A stretch of DNA of 32,000 nt from SAR324 cluster bacterium. GTDB taxonomy: Bacteria; SAR324; JACQKK01. Location: positions 1 to 32,000 of the forward strand of contig JACZRV010000003.1 of the NCBI GenBank assembly GCA_022574555.1, written 5' to 3'. A program made the position numbers and the translations under genes. Positions 15,861 through 23,062 of this stretch are shown here, in pieces. Every line of letters begins with the position of its first letter. Position 1 is the first letter of the stretch. The notes under the pieces are model-generated. The model had not been told where the DNA came from. It saw only the letters and a list, made by a program, of their open reading frames with translations, and did not search any database.

Positions 15861-16643
15861 TCAGGCCGCGTGGGTTTGGCCCAGATAAGCTTCGATCACA
15901 GTGGGGTTGGCGCGTACTTCCTGGGGCGTCCCTTCGGCGATTTTGACCCCTTGATCCAAGACGATCACCTGGTCGGAGATATCCATCACCACGCCCATAT
16001 CGTGCTCGATCAAAACGACGGCGGTGTCCGTGGTCTCGATCACGTCCAATATATAGCGGGCCATGCTTTCCTTTTCTTCCAGGTTCATTCCGCCCATCGG
16101 TTCGTCCAGCAGCAAGACTTTGGGTTCGGCCACCAGCGCCCGCCCCAATTCCACACGTTTTTGCAGGCCCAGGGGCAGGCTCCCTGCGGGCTGCTTGCGG
16201 ATGTCGGATATTCCGAGGAAGTCGATGAATTTTTCCACTTGCCGCCGATGTGAAATTTCCTCACGCTGCGCGCGGCCCCAGAATAGCCCGCAACTGAGGA
16301 CGCTGGCGCGCATTTTCGAATTTCGGCCCAGCATGAGATTTTCCAGGACGGTCATGCCGCCGAAAAGGGCGACGTTTTGAAATGTGCGGGCGACCCCCGC
16401 CCGTGCCACCTTGTGAGGTGCAAGGCCGGAGATGGGACGGCCATCCAAGGTAACTTTACCCCGATCCGGCGTGAAGACGCCGCTGATCCCGTTGATCAAC
16501 GTGGTCTTGCCGGCCCCATTGGGCCCGATAATGGAAAGAATTTTGCGGGGGTGGGCCTGCAAGCTTACGCCGCTCAACGCCAAGACACCGCCGAATGATT
16601 TTGCCAGGTCTTCGACAATCAAACGCGGTTGGTCTTCAGTCAT
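15861..16643 (-). CDS. livG: LivG-type ABC transporter ATP-binding protein
   Basis: This encodes 260 residues from ATG 16643. It has Walker A GPNGAGKT (40-47), a LivG-style signature (LPLGLQKRVELGRAL), Walker B VLLLDEP and the switch LIEHDM. It is the first gene of a minus-strand train that runs livG, acyl-CoA synthetase, livH, livM, livK, livF and the aminomutase-like gene. It forms the ATPase pair with LivF. The 337-bp region upstream holds direct repeats that may carry the promoter and operator of the whole train. Confidence 0.88.
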   Translation of the reverse strand: MTEDQPRLIVEDLAKSFGGVLALSGVSLQAHPRKILSIIGPNGAGKTTLINGISGVFTPDRGKVTLDGRPISGLAPHKVARAGVARTFQNVALFGGMTVLENLMLGRNSKMRASVLSCGLFWGRAQREEISHRRQVEKFIDFLGISDIRKQPAGSLPLGLQKRVELGRALVAEPKVLLLDEPMGGMNLEEKESMARYILDVIETTDTAVVLIEHDMGVVMDISDQVIVLDQGVKIAEGTPQEVRANPTVIEAYLGQTHAA

Positions 16644-16737
16644 CGAAACGCTCGCCTGATAAATTGGGTCTTGTGCCTACTGGGGAGTGCCATGATAGGT
16701 TCCGCGGGATCACACGGTCACGCCAAGGGTTGGAATT

Positions 16738-16796
16738 CCCCATATACCCTACCCATATACAAGCCCTACCCATATACAAGCATGCCCATATACAAT
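16738..16796. repeat. Direct repeats upstream of the transporter train
   Basis: CCCATATACAAG occurs at 16752-16763 and 16769-16780, with a near copy (ending AAT) at 16785-16796 and a partial copy (CCCATATACC) at 16738. Spacings are 14, 17 and 16 bp. On the coding strand of livG each unit reads TTGTATATGGG. They lie 95-150 bp before the livG start and could be stacked activator or repressor sites; this role is inferred. Confidence 0.6.
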
Positions 16797-16853
16797 GAGG
16801 TTGCTACCACTTAGGCGGCGGCTCCGTCAACTCACATAGCCGGATTTGGCACT

Positions 16854-16899
16854 AATTTCAATTATTTCCGGGCAACCCGGGCTAAATACGGCTGAAATT
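16854..16899. promoter_or_regulatory. Nested inverted repeats between divergent genes
   Basis: AATTTCA (16854-16860) pairs with TGAAATT (16893-16899), and inside it CCGGG (16868-16872) pairs with CCCGG (16876-16880). The structure sits between livG (leftward) and the gene at 16981 (rightward). It could be an operator or transcript hairpin. The rest of the 16644-16980 gap contains the direct repeats listed separately and no gene. Confidence 0.35.
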
Positions 16900-16980
16900 G
16901 GCGAATTTACACGATGCCATGCCACGTCTCCGGGGTGCTGTCAGTGATATGGGCCGCCGAAACAGTCATGCCGGCCATTA

Positions 16981-18513
16981 ATGTCGGAAAGTCAACTGGG
17001 CAGATTACCGATGATATCTGGGAAAGATAACAATCGACTGCTGCAACTGCTACCCATCCCGCCGGACGTGACCAAACGCCTGGACGCGCTGATTTTGGCC
17101 GGAGAAGCGGCGGGCGCACGGCCCGGACGCGTTGGGCTGGGCGATGGATGGTGGGCGCGGCGGTCTCCCATCGGGGGAACGGTGCTGTTCGACCATGAAA
17201 CCGCGCCTCGCCGTTGGGCCCAGTTTGACCGCAATGGCACGCTCCACGCGGTACTGCGCTGGCAGCGACCCTCCTCTCTCCAATCGGGTACACTGGCGGG
17301 AGATGTACCGCTCCAGGAATTGGCATGGGCTCGGGTGCGGGTGCCGGGGGGCGGTTGGCTGGAAATTGAGCCCGGTTCCGCATCCCATCCAATATGGGGC
17401 CGTTCGGATCGCCTGATCGACGCGGAAAGCGGCAAGACCCTGGCCCGGTTGGCCGCCCAGGATTATGGCCGGCTCTCGTGGATCCCTCCGGTGGATCATC
17501 CCGCCGCGATTCCCGCGGGTGGGGGAGAAGCGGTCATCAACCTGCTCGCGGCCTTGATGGCCGACCAGGGGCGGGAATCGGTGAAGTATCGCGGGCCCTA
17601 CCCGACCCATCAGCTCTTCGATGCGCTGTGCCGCAGCTTCACGCCCACAGAAATCGATCGCGACGCCCGCGAACGCTTCTGCAACGGAGAATTGTCCCAG
17701 GCCTGGGCAGGTGAGATGGAACCCAGCCCCGTCCGCTGGGCACCTCGCCCGTGGGAGCCGCTGACGCCCGCACCCGGTGTGGAGGTTCGGCTGCGGGCCG
17801 GCGATTGCGTGGAAATCGATACCGTGTGGGTTGGGCGGGTGCCGTTTCGCCGGGCCGAACGCCACGAGGGCCGGCTGCCGTGCGGGGAACGCGTGTGGAT
17901 CGCACCGTCTCCAGGGAAAGCTGCGGCGACGCGATACCATGCCGGGCTCGTCATGCTCGGCGAACCGTACAAAAATTTCCTCACGTTGGATGGTGGGGGC
18001 AACATCATTGAGGATCGCCGGCCCACCGGGCGCAGGGTCGTATCTGGCCCACCATTGACCTCCGTGTGGCACGACCTGGTCTTCGCCTGGAGCGCACTCC
18101 ACAGCACGCCACCGTTGGCGTCATCCGTGATGGCGTTGCGGGGCTCCGTTCCCCTCCGCTGGGCCGCTCTGCCCCTTAGGCTGGCCCACGATAATGGGAA
18201 CGAACTGCTGGTCAACTCAGGCCTGGCGAACCAATACCGGCGGCTGCTGCCGGGACACGAACGCGCAAAACTTGGGCTGCTGCTGATCTCCGACGTGTTG
18301 CAGGGGCTCGCATCCCTGATCCGCGCCCGGGCTCGCATGGCCCTGGAGCGCCGGCGGCCTGTACCTCGTCCGGAGGCCCTGACCCGCGAAGCCCGGCGCG
18401 CCCTGACCGAGGCCGGGGAGCGGGTGGCAAAGGCCGCACCGTTGGTGCTGCGGGCCGTGGCCGCGGGGGAGGCAGTAGTCGCAGGAGAGGCTGTGGCCGC
18501 GGGGGAAGCATAA
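16981..18513 (+). CDS. Hypothetical protein with C-terminal short repeats
   Basis: This encodes 510 residues, and I do not recognise the family. There is no signal peptide and no clear membrane helix. Codon use matches neighbouring genes. The N-terminal part has several Gly/Trp-rich strands (GDGWWARRSPIGGTVLF, WAQFDRNGTLHAVLRWQRP) that look like beta structure. Residues 400-460 look helical, and residues 455-490 are strongly basic and helical (SLIRARARMALERRRPVPRP). The last 18 residues are three copies of a VAAGEA-like hexapeptide. ATG 16981 and ATG 17011 are both possible starts; neither has a strong ribosome site. It diverges from the livG train, with no evident functional tie. Confidence 0.7.
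   Translation: MSESQLGRLPMISGKDNNRLLQLLPIPPDVTKRLDALILAGEAAGARPGRVGLGDGWWARRSPIGGTVLFDHETAPRRWAQFDRNGTLHAVLRWQRPSSLQSGTLAGDVPLQELAWARVRVPGGGWLEIEPGSASHPIWGRSDRLIDAESGKTLARLAAQDYGRLSWIPPVDHPAAIPAGGGEAVINLLAALMADQGRESVKYRGPYPTHQLFDALCRSFTPTEIDRDARERFCNGELSQAWAGEMEPSPVRWAPRPWEPLTPAPGVEVRLRAGDCVEIDTVWVGRVPFRRAERHEGRLPCGERVWIAPSPGKAAATRYHAGLVMLGEPYKNFLTLDGGGNIIEDRRPTGRRVVSGPPLTSVWHDLVFAWSALHSTPPLASSVMALRGSVPLRWAALPLRLAHDNGNELLVNSGLANQYRRLLPGHERAKLGLLLISDVLQGLASLIRARARMALERRRPVPRPEALTREARRALTEAGERVAKAAPLVLRAVAAGEAVVAGEAVAAGEA
18457..18510 (+). repeat. Three 18-bp coding repeats at a gene end
   Basis: Three tandem 18-base units (starting GTGGCCGCGGGGGAGGCA) encode V-A-A-G-E-A, V-V-A-G-E-A and V-A-A-G-E-A immediately before the stop codon of the 510-residue protein. 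Such in-frame units can expand or contract by slippage. Confidence 0.85.
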
Positions 18514-18560
18514 AACCAGGCGGTATCGGCCCAGGCGTGATGCCTGCCCGATGGTCTCGA

Positions 18561-18845
18561 TCAAAGCAGCGCGTCGATTTGCCGGGCCAACTCGAAATCG
18601 AGGGCGGTCAGGCCGCCGGCGTCGTGGGTTTGCAGGTTGATGGTGACGGTGCTGTAGACGTTGCTCCAGTCGGGATGGTGATCCATCCGCTCGGCAGCCA
18701 TGGCCACGCGGGTCATGAATCCAAAGGCCACGACGAATGAAGGAAATTCGAACCGCCGGCGCAGATTGCCGTCCACCACCCGCCATTCGGGCAGCGAACT
18801 CAGGGCCTGCTCAACTTCTTCGTCGCTCAATCGGCTGCGATTCAT
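18561..18845 (-). CDS. phhB: 4a-hydroxytetrahydrobiopterin dehydratase (pterin-4a-carbinolamine dehydratase)
   Basis: This encodes 94 residues, the normal length for PCD/DCoH. The signature is complete: E52-x3-H56-H57-P58 in AERMDHHPDW, then Y64, H74 in NLQTHDAGGLT and D83. The enzyme dehydrates 4a-hydroxytetrahydropterin formed by aromatic amino acid hydroxylases, and relatives act in molybdopterin or folate side paths. No phenylalanine hydroxylase gene is in the window, so its partner is elsewhere or it has another role. The protein is cytosolic. Confidence 0.92.
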   Translation of the reverse strand: MNRSRLSDEEVEQALSSLPEWRVVDGNLRRRFEFPSFVVAFGFMTRVAMAAERMDHHPDWSNVYSTVTINLQTHDAGGLTALDFELARQIDALL

Positions 18846-18968
18846 CGAGATACGTGGTTTGAGTTCTATGGATTGAGTTGCCTGGGTCGGTTTCCGATTA
18901 TTATAGGACAGGCAAGGACAGGCAGCGCGGGATCACGAAACCGGCGAGATTCCTGGGACAATCGTCCC

Positions 18969-19529
18969 TCAGTTCTTGAGTGCAATCTTGAGGTAGCCGG
19001 CGAAGTAGACGTAACCCGTCCAGAGTGTCCAGGCCGCCGCAACCCACAATAGCACCTCACCGATCAGATCCGCGGGAATCGTAAAGGGGTTGTGGTGCAG
19101 AATCAGCGTTCCCGTTGCGAGCATTTGGAGAACGGTTTTCCATTTGGCCCCCTTTACCGAGGAGATCAACACCCCCTCCACCGCCGCCACGCTGCGCAAA
19201 CCGCCGACGGCGAACTCGCGTAGCGTGATCAGAATGGTGGGGATCACCGCCGCGAAGCCCATGGAGACCAGCAGGATCAAGCTCGACAGGATCAGCATCT
19301 TGTCGGCGATGGGATCGAGCAAGCGGCCTAGCTGGGTCACTTCACCCCGCTCCCTGGCCAGGACACCGTCCCAATAATCAGTCAGGCAGGCGATCGTGTA
19401 CAGCACCCACGCCGCGTTGTTGGTCAGCGGACGATCCAACGAGATGAGCACCAGCAATACGGGGATGGATAATATCCTGCCCACCGTCAACTGATTCGGC
19501 GTCACCCAACGGAACAGACTTTTGATCAT
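18969..19529 (-). CDS. pgsA: CDP-diacylglycerol-glycerol-3-phosphate 3-phosphatidyltransferase
   Basis: This encodes 186 residues. The CDP-alcohol phosphatidyltransferase motif is exact: D51, then D54-G55-x2-A58-R59-x8-G68-x3-D72-x3-D76 (DYWDGVLARERGEVTQLGRL). The start TPNQLTVGRILSIPVL is typical of PgsA. It makes phosphatidylglycerol phosphate, the committed step to phosphatidylglycerol and cardiolipin, in the inner membrane. Four to five hydrophobic helices follow the motif. A perfect TATAAT on the minus strand (19588-19593) lies about 60 bp upstream, but its -35 partner is poor. Confidence 0.93.
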   Translation of the reverse strand: MIKSLFRWVTPNQLTVGRILSIPVLLVLISLDRPLTNNAAWVLYTIACLTDYWDGVLARERGEVTQLGRLLDPIADKMLILSSLILLVSMGFAAVIPTILITLREFAVGGLRSVAAVEGVLISSVKGAKWKTVLQMLATGTLILHHNPFTIPADLIGEVLLWVAAAWTLWTGYVYFAGYLKIALKN

Positions 19530-19648
19530 GTTGTCGTCTTGGGAACCCGGCGTACCGGCTCTTCGTTATTCTACGTTGATATACCGCATTATAGGTATGC
19601 CGCACTAATTTACCCGCTGTGCGCGGCCCGCAATTGGTCAACAGCAGG

Positions 19649-19667
19649 AAAGCCCAAAAAGGGCTTT
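19649..19667. terminator. Short GC hairpin in the pgsA-hemA gap
   Basis: AAAGCCC (19649-19655) and GGGCTTT (19661-19667) form a seven-base stem around an A5 loop. On the plus strand the stem is followed by only one further T. It lies in the divergent gap (19530-20011) between pgsA and hemA, where no gene was found, so its role is unclear. Confidence 0.3.
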
Positions 19668-19775
19668 TGCCCGCGGTATGGCCTCGGCGCTCAAGATTGG
19701 GCGGGAGCGGCCCGCGCGAAATTTGTGGCGCCGGCACCGTGACTGAGAGCATATGGGCCCGGCGGTTCGATATAG

Positions 19776-19805
19776 TTGCGGCGCCAGCGGGTTTTTCAGT
19801 ACAAT
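19776..19805 (+). promoter_or_regulatory. Candidate sigma-70 promoter of hemA
   Basis: TTGCGG (19776-19781) and TACAAT (19800-19805) are separated by 18 bp, about 200 bp before the hemA start codon. The -10 box is close to consensus and the -35 moderately so. The rest of the 482-base gap from 19530 to 20011 holds the hairpin at 19649 and nothing else I can support. Confidence 0.4.
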
Positions 19806-20011
19806 ATAATTTGCAGTACCATAAATTCGGCAGAATCGATTTTTGCGGGCGAGACGGAGGCAGATCGGGGTTGGATAATCCGCCATTTCAACCACCTGAC
19901 GCATCCACTCCTGCATGAACGAATCGTGCCTGAGCTGCTAATGGCATGCCTATTCCGAGGGTAGCAGAAACATTTGGGAGGGAAAAGCGACTGCCCTCCA
20001 CCGGAGCGTAT

Positions 20012-21388
20012 ATGAACCTCGCGGTACTAAGCCTCAACTACAAGCTGGCCCCTGTCGAAGTGCGGGAACGCATGGATATACCGGAAAGCCGCCTTGCGCA
20101 GCTGACGGCGGAATTGAAGGAGCGGGCGGGACTGACCGAGTTGATGGTGGTCTCCACTTGCAACCGGGTCGAGTTCTATTTCGTCGCCCGCGACGAGGAG
20201 TTCGCCACGACCCATCTCAAAGCCTGGTTGAACGAGCGGGCGGGCGCGGACGCGGGGCGGAACCTGGAACGCATGATGATGCTCCTATCCCGGCGCGTGG
20301 CGCTGATTCATCTCTTCCGCGTGGCGTGCAGCTTGGAATCGATGGTCGTGGGCGAACCTCAGATTCTGGGCCAGGTGAAGGAAGCATTCCAGCTAGCCGT
20401 GCGCCACGGCAACGCCGGTGCGGTGCTCACCGGGCTGATGCCCAGGGTTTTTCGCACGGCCAAGCGGGTACGCACGGAAACCCAGATCGCCCGCAACGCG
20501 GTATCGGTCAGTTATGCCGCCGTGGAACTGGCCTCCAAGATCTTTGACTCCCTGGACGACAAAATCGTTCTGGTGATTGGTGCGGGTGACATGGCCGAGT
20601 TGGCCATCAACCATCTCATCAAGCAAGGAATCGGGCGATTGATGATCACCAACCGGACATTTGCCAACGGAATTGCACTGGCCCAAAAGTACCAGGGTCA
20701 GGCATTCCCCTTCGATCAGCTCGATTCCTCGCTGCCCGAGGCGGATATTGTGATCAGCTCCACCGGCGCCCGCGAGCATATCATCACCAAGGACCGGGCC
20801 AGGAAAGCGATGCGCGAAAGGAAGAACGCGCCGATGTTCTATATCGATATCGCCGTGCCCAGGGATATTGACCCCGAAGTAAATTCCCTGCCCAATGTCT
20901 ACCTCTACGACGTTGACGACCTCAATTCGGTGATCGACGCCAACCGGCGGGAACGCGAGGACGAAGCCTTGAAGGCGCAACGCATCATCGAGGAGGACGT
21001 CGCCGCCTACGACAGGTGGTACGATTCCCTTGCAGTCGGACCCACGATCAAGGCTCTGCGCCAGGGCTTCCACGCCATCGGCGAGCGGGAACTGTCCAGG
21101 ACCCTGGAGCACCTGCCCGATCTCGGCGCACACGATGCGCAGCGGGTGCGGCAGTTGGTGCGAGGTTTGGTCAACAAGCTCCTGCATGCTCCGTCAAATG
21201 CGCTGCGGAAACTGGCCGAGGACGGCAATGGCAAGATGTACGTCGAGGCCGTCTCGGTGCTCTTCGATCTGGGCCAATCGGCACACGCCCCGGTGGATGA
21301 CAGAGAAGTGGGTGAAGGGGAACTTGCCGCCTCCACGGACGAAGAGCCGGAGGATTCAAACCGGATCATCCCGTTCCCCGTTGCCTGA
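20012..21388 (+). CDS. hemA: Glutamyl-tRNA reductase
   Basis: This encodes 458 residues. The ATG at 20012 (MNLAVLSLNYKLAPVEVRER) matches the family start and follows GGAG by five bases; the frame is open further upstream from 19946. Catalytic C50 is in VVSTCNRVEFY, H100 follows in ALIHLFRVACSLESM, and the conserved GEPQILGQVKEAF is next. The NADPH-binding domain has VIGAGDMAELA, and the C-terminal dimerisation helices end in EAVSVLFDLGQ. The enzyme reduces glutamate on tRNA-Glu to glutamate-1-semialdehyde, the first step of C5 heme synthesis. A 40-residue acidic tail (after DLGQ) exceeds the usual end. The next gene on the strand is hemD; hemC is not between them. Confidence 0.95.
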   Translation: MNLAVLSLNYKLAPVEVRERMDIPESRLAQLTAELKERAGLTELMVVSTCNRVEFYFVARDEEFATTHLKAWLNERAGADAGRNLERMMMLLSRRVALIHLFRVACSLESMVVGEPQILGQVKEAFQLAVRHGNAGAVLTGLMPRVFRTAKRVRTETQIARNAVSVSYAAVELASKIFDSLDDKIVLVIGAGDMAELAINHLIKQGIGRLMITNRTFANGIALAQKYQGQAFPFDQLDSSLPEADIVISSTGAREHIITKDRARKAMRERKNAPMFYIDIAVPRDIDPEVNSLPNVYLYDVDDLNSVIDANRREREDEALKAQRIIEEDVAAYDRWYDSLAVGPTIKALRQGFHAIGERELSRTLEHLPDLGAHDAQRVRQLVRGLVNKLLHAPSNALRKLAEDGNGKMYVEAVSVLFDLGQSAHAPVDDREVGEGELAASTDEEPEDSNRIIPFPVA

Positions 21389-21499
21389 TCCCGCCCATTC
21401 GTCCCCCGTTGGCGGCGTCGTGACCGGTCGAGGCGGGGCAAACCCTTCCGTGGCGGGATTGTCTGTGGCGTTCCGTCCTGGATGCGGGCCAGTCCGCCG

Positions 21500-22306
21500 A
21501 TGAACGAGGCCTCGCTACGGCCCCTTTTGGGGCTGACGTTCTGGAACACCCGAGAAGCATTCGCCGCGCCCGCTCTCACCACCCGGCTGACCGGATTGGG
21601 CGGCCGGGTGATCGAACGGCCGACCATCGCGCACCTCCCCCCGGTTTCCTGGGCGCCATTCGATGAAGCCCTTGCACGGCTGACACCGGACACCTGGATC
21701 GTTTTCACCAGCGCCACGGCGGTGCGGTTTGCCGCCGAGCGGATCGAAGTCCTGGGCGCTGCCGCCGCCGGTCTGGCCCGCGCATCCATCGCCGCGGTGG
21801 GCCAGGGCACGGAGGAGGCGCTGCTCGCGCAGGGGCTTCCCGTGGCCATCGTTCCCCCCACGTATCAGCAGGAAGGGCTGCTGGAAGCCCTGCGGCCACA
21901 CCTGGAACCGGGTCAGCCGGTCTGGCTCCCGCGGGCGGAGGATGCGCGCCCCGTATTGGAAGAGGGCTTGGCATCAGCCGGCGCCGACGTGAGGGTCACA
22001 CCGGTCTACCGCACCGTCGTGCCCGCCGGCGGACTGGGCGCTGCCCTCGACGCGCTGTTGACCGGCAAATTGGACTGGATTCTATTCACGTCCAGCTCGA
22101 CGGTCACCAACCTCTTCAGCATGTTGCCGCACCAGAACGCGCAACGGGCTCTGCGCAATGGCCCCGCGATAGCCTGTCTGGGCCCGATCACGGCGGAAAC
22201 CGCACGGGGTCTGGGTCTCACGGTGACGGTCGTTCCGCAGAGGCAGCACCTGGACGGTCTGGTCGCCGCGCTCGTGGCCCACGTTACCGGCAACACCCCG
22301 GATTGA
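21500..22306 (+). CDS. hemD: Uroporphyrinogen-III synthase
   Basis: This encodes 268 residues from ATG 21500 (MNEASLRPLLGLTFWNTR); an ATG at 21482 in the same frame adds six residues. The two-lobed HEM4 pattern is clear: WIVFTSATAVRFAAE, SIAAVGQGTEEALLAQG, then the second lobe DWILFTSSSTVTNLF, ACLGPITAETARGLG and the closing HLDGLVAALV. The enzyme closes hydroxymethylbilane to uroporphyrinogen III, the branch point to heme, siroheme and cobalamin. It follows hemA by about 110 bp on the same strand. HemC, which makes its substrate, is not in the window. Confidence 0.88.
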   Translation: MNEASLRPLLGLTFWNTREAFAAPALTTRLTGLGGRVIERPTIAHLPPVSWAPFDEALARLTPDTWIVFTSATAVRFAAERIEVLGAAAAGLARASIAAVGQGTEEALLAQGLPVAIVPPTYQQEGLLEALRPHLEPGQPVWLPRAEDARPVLEEGLASAGADVRVTPVYRTVVPAGGLGAALDALLTGKLDWILFTSSSTVTNLFSMLPHQNAQRALRNGPAIACLGPITAETARGLGLTVTVVPQRQHLDGLVAALVAHVTGNTPD

Positions 22307-22465
22307 CCGGCCATGCCTCGGATTGACTTGCCGACGATCGGGGGATGGGTTTAGATCGCTAACCGGAATTCATTCACCGCCGATAATATCGATAATATAG
22401 AGAGCGGTTGCTCCTGCCGCGCAATTTGCCGGCCGGCGAAACGAACATCAATCCAAACCCAGCCC

Positions 22466-22642
22466 ATGTTTTCCCTTGGCCCCATCGAGTCCGTCATCAT
22501 CATCGGGCTGCTCTACGTGGCCCTGCGGCGCTGGATCAGGCGGCGTTGGCCCGCCCTGGTCAAAAAGATCAACATTGCGCTCTTTGCCTCATTGGCGGCG
22601 GTCATGATTTACCGGCTCGTTATATTTTTGCGGAGAAGATGA
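22466..22642 (+). CDS. Small two-helix membrane protein
   Basis: A 58-residue frame from ATG 22466 starts MFSLGPIESVIIIGLLYVAL. The first hydrophobic helix (about residues 8-20) is followed by the very basic loop RRWIRRRWP. A second helix (about 36-53) ends in a basic RLVIFLRRR. By the positive-inside rule the loop and tail should be cytosolic. Codon use is consistent with neighbours. I do not recognise the family. It ends 27 bp before the gene at 22670, so the two may be cotranscribed. Confidence 0.6.
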   Translation: MFSLGPIESVIIIGLLYVALRRWIRRRWPALVKKINIALFASLAAVMIYRLVIFLRRR

Positions 22643-22669
22643 GCGCTCACTCGGCCAATTAGGGAGACC

Positions 22670-23062
22670 ATGGCGCAAGAGGCGGAGGAGTTGACGTTGC
22701 TGAACCGGCGGGCGTTGCAGTTCCTGGTCCATTGTTTCTTATATTACAAGCTTGCCGAGCCAGTCGTCAGCGACGAGTTCTTTGACCGCGTGACCGGGGA
22801 ATTGCGCACATTACGGGCGCGGCATCCCGAGGCACCGATGCCGCATGCGGATCTCGTCGATCCGATCCTGGGCCCGGAAAGCAGCGGGTTTCAGATTCGC
22901 CAATACCCCCCGGCGGTGATCACCACCGCCTTCAAGCTGCTCTACGCCGCGACCGATCCCAGCGCCGATTTTCGCGAATTCGTGGAACGGCGCGGTTACC
23001 GCGTCGAGAGCGCGGAGGCGGGAGGGGATGGCGCGGCAAGCGGAGAGATTCAGCGCCCGTAG
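22670..23062 (+). CDS. Standalone protein resembling DNA ligase LigA domain Ia
   Basis: This encodes 130 residues from ATG 22670, with GGGAG just upstream. Residues 8-54 (LTLLNRRALQFLVHCFLYYK, then LAEPVVSDEFFDRV and LRTLRARHPE) follow the pattern YY-x-(5)-P-x2-SD-x2-YD of the Ia domain of NAD-dependent DNA ligase, which binds the NMN part of NAD. There is no adenylation domain with the KxDG lysine, no OB fold and no BRCT, so it cannot be a ligase. Residues 60-110 contain a loop (DPILGPESSGFQI) and a helix. Similar ligase-related small proteins are known mainly from phages. The function is unknown. Its 3' end overlaps the convergent cis-prenyltransferase gene by 13 bp. Confidence 0.6.
   Translation: MAQEAEELTLLNRRALQFLVHCFLYYKLAEPVVSDEFFDRVTGELRTLRARHPEAPMPHADLVDPILGPESSGFQIRQYPPAVITTAFKLLYAATDPSADFREFVERRGYRVESAEAGGDGAASGEIQRP

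Noticed and set aside
17050-18102. 350-codon frame on the minus strand under the 510-residue gene
   Set aside because: The plus-strand frame is longer and more protein-like; the antisense frame is rich in Pro, Arg and His, as expected of a shadow.
22408-22662. 84-codon frame
   Set aside because: It overlaps the 58-residue membrane protein in another frame, has a scrambled composition and no ribosome site.
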